This document shows, piece by piece, positions 4,946-7,484 of a stretch of 7,484 nucleotides of DNA (position 1 is its first letter; the number at the start of each line of letters is the position of its first letter). The position numbers were made by a program, and so were the translations under genes. Location of the stretch: positions 1 through 7,484 of the forward strand of contig JBEKMC010000145.1 in NCBI GenBank assembly GCA_050008715.1, in the 5' to 3' direction. The notes beneath the pieces are model-generated. The model was not told the DNA's origin and did not search any database. It was given only the letters and a program-made list of their open reading frames with translations. The stretch comes from JAKACA01 sp050008715. GTDB lineage: Bacteria; Actinomycetota; Acidimicrobiia; Acidimicrobiales; Bog-793.

Positions 4946-7484
4946 GTGACACCGAGGGGGATCGCGAAGGCCTCCACTCCGTACGCCGAGCTGCACTGCC
5001 ACTCGAGCTTCAGCTTCCTCGACGGCGCTTCACACCCTGACGAGCTCGTCGCCGAGGCGGCACGGCTGGAGCTCGAGGCGCTCGCCCTGACGGACCACGA
5101 CGGCCTGTACGGGGTGGTCCGCTTCTTCGAGGCGGCCCGTGAGCTCGGGGTCCGTACCGTCTTCGGTTCGGAGGTCACGCTGGCAGGACGGGCAGCCGGC
5201 GCCGAGCTCGTACGGATCGCGCCGGCGCCGGCGCCGGCACGCACCCGCATCCCCGACCCGCAAGGCGCCCACCTCGTGGTGCTCGCCCGTGATCCGGATG
5301 GCTACACCCGCCTTGCCCGCGCCCTCAGCGAGGCCCATCTGGCTGGTGGGGAGAAGGGAAGGCCACGCCACGACCTCGACCGGCTGGGGGAGCTCTCCGA
5401 CGGCCACTTCCTCGTGCTCACCGGGTGCCGGAAAGGGACGGTCCCGGCGGCTCTCGTCGACGCCGGCCCGGCGGCGGCGGCACGGGAGCTGGACCGGCTG
5501 GTGGCGACCTTCGGTCGGGACAACGTCGTCGTCGAGCTGTGGGACCACGGTGACCCGGTCGACGGGGCACGCAACGACGCCCTCGCCGAGATCGCCGCCC
5601 GCCGAGATGTCGGGATCGTCGCCACGAACGTCGTCCATTACGCCGTGCCGGCCGACAGCCGCATGGCAACGGTGCTCGCAGCGGTGAGATCGGGCAAGCC
5701 ACTCGACGATCTGGACGGTTGGCTGCCAGCCGCCGGCATGGCGCATCTGCGGTCTGGGGCGGAGCAGGCGAGGCGTTTTGCCCGCTATCCAGGAGCGGTC
5801 GAGCTCGCCGGCGAGCTCGGGCGGGCATGTGCCTTCGACTTGAAGCTGGTGGCTCCCCGGCTGCCCGACTTCCCGGTCCCGGAGGGGGAGACGGAGATGA
5901 GCCACCTTCGGAGCCTCGTCGAGGAGCGTGGTGCCCTCCGCTACGGCCCGCGTCATGGCGAGCGGGTGCCGGGGGCCTGGCAGCAGCTGGAGCACGAGAT
6001 GGACTTGATCGAGGAGCTGGGGTTCCCGGGGTACTTCCTCGTCGTCTTCGACATCGTCGAGTTCTGCCGGCGCAGCGACATCTTCTGCCAGGGCCGCGGG
6101 TCCGCCGCCAGCTCGGCCGTCTGCTACGTCCTCGGCATCACGAACGCCGACGCCGTCACGCTCGGGCTGCTGTTCGAGCGCTTCCTCTCGCCCGAACGGG
6201 ACGGCCCGCCGGACATCGACATCGACATCGAGAGCGGCCGCCGGGAGGAAGTCATCCAATACGTCTACGAGCGGTACGGCCGAGAGCGGGCTGCGCTCGT
6301 TGCCGTCGTCGTCACCTACCGGGCACGGTCAGCCATACGAGACACGGGCAAGGCGTTCGGCCACCCGCAGGGCCAGGTGGACAAGTGGTCGAAACAGATC
6401 GACCGCTGGAGCGGCCTCGGCGGCCACCGTCCCGTCAACTCGGGAGGCCGCAGCGGGCACTGGTCGTGGTGGAGCGGCGCGGTGGCACGGGACCTCGCCG
6501 CCGCCGAGGCGGCTCGCACGGCCGCAAAGGCGCCAGCCGCCGGCGGCCCGAAGACGCCAGCCGCCGGCGGCAACGGCCGGCGTGCGAACACACAGCCAAA
6601 GGCGCCGGCCGCCGCCGGCGGCAACGGCCGGCTGGTGAACGGTCGACCGATGCCTGCCAACGGGGCGCGCAGCCAGGACGAGCGCCCGGGTCGCGACGAC
6701 GTCGCCCCCGAGCCGGTGCCCTGGACGACGGGCGCCCCAGCCGGTGCCGCCGGCTACGGCGACAACGAGCTCGGCATCCCGCCGGCGGTGCTCGCCACGG
6801 CCACCGAGCTCGAGGGTTTCCCGCGCCATCTCGGCATCCATCCGGGCGGCATGGTGATCTGCGACCGGCCCGTCTCCGAAGTGTGCCCGGTCGAGTGGGC
6901 ACGCATGGAGGGCCGCACCGTCCTGCAATGGGACAAGGACGACTGCGCCGCCGTCGGTCTCGTGAAGTTCGATCTCCTCGGCCTCGGGATGCTGGAGGCG
7001 ATCCACAGGGCGGTCGACCTCGTGAAGGCCCATCACGGGGTCGAGCTCGAGCTCGCCACGATCCCGCAGGAGGAGGCCGTCTACGAGATGCTCTGCCGGG
7101 GAGATTCGGTAGGGGTCTTCCAGGTCGAGAGCCGGGCGCAGATGGCCACGCTGCCGAGACTGCAGCCGAGGTGCTTCTACGACCTTGTCGTCGAAGTCGC
7201 CCTCATCAGGCCGGGGCCGATCCAAGGTGGTTCGGTGCATCCGTACATCAGGCGGCGGAACGGTTTCGAGCCGGTGACCTACCTGCATCCCATCTTCGAG
7301 CGTTGCCTTGCCAAGACCCTCGGCGTCCCGTTGTTCCAGGAGCAGTTGATGGAGATGGCAATCGATGCGGCTGGTTTCTCGGCGGCGGAGGCGGATCAGT
7401 TGCGCCAGGCCATGGGCTCGAAACGTTCCGCCGACCGCATGGAACGCCTCCGCTCCCGCCTCTTCGGCGGCATGGCGGAACGGG
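4946..7484 (+). CDS. dnaE2: Error-prone DNA polymerase DnaE2 (ImuC), 3' end outside window
   Basis: DnaE2 is the C-family polymerase of the mutasome, copying damaged DNA together with ImuB, ImuA' and the sliding clamp. 846 codons are visible without a stop; relatives have about 1,050-1,100. GTG 4946 is the only start between the in-frame TGA at 4943 and the conserved YAELHCHSSFSFLDGA, and it lacks a Shine-Dalgarno, fitting a leaderless mRNA. The N-terminal PHP domain has H17, H19 and TDHDG (D50, H51). The polymerase core has GYFLVVFDIV, QGRGSAASSAVCYVLGI, and catalytic D423 and D425 in PPDIDIDIE; the third aspartate is D676 in KFDLLGL. Later blocks GVFQVESRAQMATLPRL, ALIRPGPIQGGSVHPY, LGVPLFQEQLM and QAMGSKRS are very close to mycobacterial DnaE2. 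An Ala/Gly/Pro-rich insertion of about 113 residues (about 494-606) is unusual, and a shorter APAPAPA run occurs near residue 95. A LexA operator and -10 element lie immediately upstream. DnaE1 is excluded by motif wording, context and operator. Confidence 0.96.
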   Translation, partial: MTPRGIAKASTPYAELHCHSSFSFLDGASHPDELVAEAARLELEALALTDHDGLYGVVRFFEAARELGVRTVFGSEVTLAGRAAGAELVRIAPAPAPARTRIPDPQGAHLVVLARDPDGYTRLARALSEAHLAGGEKGRPRHDLDRLGELSDGHFLVLTGCRKGTVPAALVDAGPAAAARELDRLVATFGRDNVVVELWDHGDPVDGARNDALAEIAARRDVGIVATNVVHYAVPADSRMATVLAAVRSGKPLDDLDGWLPAAGMAHLRSGAEQARRFARYPGAVELAGELGRACAFDLKLVAPRLPDFPVPEGETEMSHLRSLVEERGALRYGPRHGERVPGAWQQLEHEMDLIEELGFPGYFLVVFDIVEFCRRSDIFCQGRGSAASSAVCYVLGITNADAVTLGLLFERFLSPERDGPPDIDIDIESGRREEVIQYVYERYGRERAALVAVVVTYRARSAIRDTGKAFGHPQGQVDKWSKQIDRWSGLGGHRPVNSGGRSGHWSWWSGAVARDLAAAEAARTAAKAPAAGGPKTPAAGGNGRRANTQPKAPAAAGGNGRLVNGRPMPANGARSQDERPGRDDVAPEPVPWTTGAPAGAAGYGDNELGIPPAVLATATELEGFPRHLGIHPGGMVICDRPVSEVCPVEWARMEGRTVLQWDKDDCAAVGLVKFDLLGLGMLEAIHRAVDLVKAHHGVELELATIPQEEAVYEMLCRGDSVGVFQVESRAQMATLPRLQPRCFYDLVVEVALIRPGPIQGGSVHPYIRRRNGFEPVTYLHPIFERCLAKTLGVPLFQEQLMEMAIDAAGFSAAEADQLRQAMGSKRSADRMERLRSRLFGGMAER
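6425..6763 (+). other. Ala/Gly/Pro-rich repetitive insertion in DnaE2
   Basis: Residues about 494-606 of DnaE2 separate KWSKQIDRWSGLGG from ELGIPPAVLATATELEGFPRHLGIH. In mycobacterial DnaE2, as I recall it, only about nine residues lie here. The segment contains three related units, AKAPAAGGP, KTPAAGGNGRR and PKAPAAAGGNGRL, encoded by DNA copies near 6528-6550, 6551-6582 and 6600-6639 built on GCCGCCGGCGGC. The rest is hydrophilic and probably disordered (ARSQDERPGRDDVAPEPVP). The frame is kept throughout, and the conserved enzyme resumes normally. Origin by repeat slippage is an inference. Confidence 0.82.

Noticed and set aside
5030..6259. 409-codon open frame on the minus strand
   Set aside because: It is antisense to dnaE2, whose conserved motifs run through the whole stretch. 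High GC keeps antisense frames open, and its translation has no family motif.
6329..7288. 319-codon minus-strand open frame
   Set aside because: Antisense shadow of DnaE2 blocks including KFDLLGL and GVFQVESRAQ.
4946..7484. Frameshift or pseudogene in dnaE2 because of the odd insertion
   Set aside because: Translation codon by codon from 4946 to the window end shows no stop, and conserved motifs before and after the insertion are in one frame.

Overview
The window is GC-rich, dense DNA with the codon use and gene families of a high-GC actinobacterium. The DnaE2, ImuB and PhoP-type response regulator resemble mycobacterial proteins. The overall character would also fit a deeper-branching class such as Acidimicrobiia; that placement is an inference, with no marker gene to settle it.

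Layout, left to right, all genes on the + strand: (1) the C-terminal end of an ImuB-type Y-family polymerase paralogue (3-572, cut by the window edge); (2) a gap of about 560 bp holding an imperfect 14-bp tandem array, a GC-rich hairpin and, just before the next gene, an 11-bp-spaced direct repeat like a PhoP box; (3) a two-component pair, an OmpR/PhoB-type response regulator (1130-1837) and a membrane histidine kinase (1853-3730), 15 bp apart; (4) a short gap with a 48-bp tandem duplication and a 42-bp palindrome; (5) an AbiEi-type winged-helix protein with a C-terminal DUF559/Vsr-like nuclease-fold domain (about 3911-4831), followed by a second, nearly identical palindrome; (6) a LexA/SOS operator, a -10 element and a probably leaderless error-prone DNA polymerase dnaE2 (4946 to beyond the window end).

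Functionally, the ends belong together. ImuB and DnaE2 are two parts of the actinobacterial mutasome, which performs damage-induced translesion synthesis, and the operator in front of dnaE2 fits SOS control. In the middle lie an envelope-sensing two-component system and a palindrome-flanked accessory gene with no obvious link to mutagenesis.

The most unusual observations are long low-complexity insertions inside two conserved catalytic domains: about 130 residues within the ATP-binding domain of the kinase, between N box and G1 box, and about 113 residues rich in Ala/Gly/Pro in DnaE2 between its second and third catalytic aspartates. Both reading frames and all flanking catalytic motifs stay intact. 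The twin palindromes around the AbiEi/DUF559 gene are the next most interesting item. I found no clear evidence of a wholly new multi-gene system.
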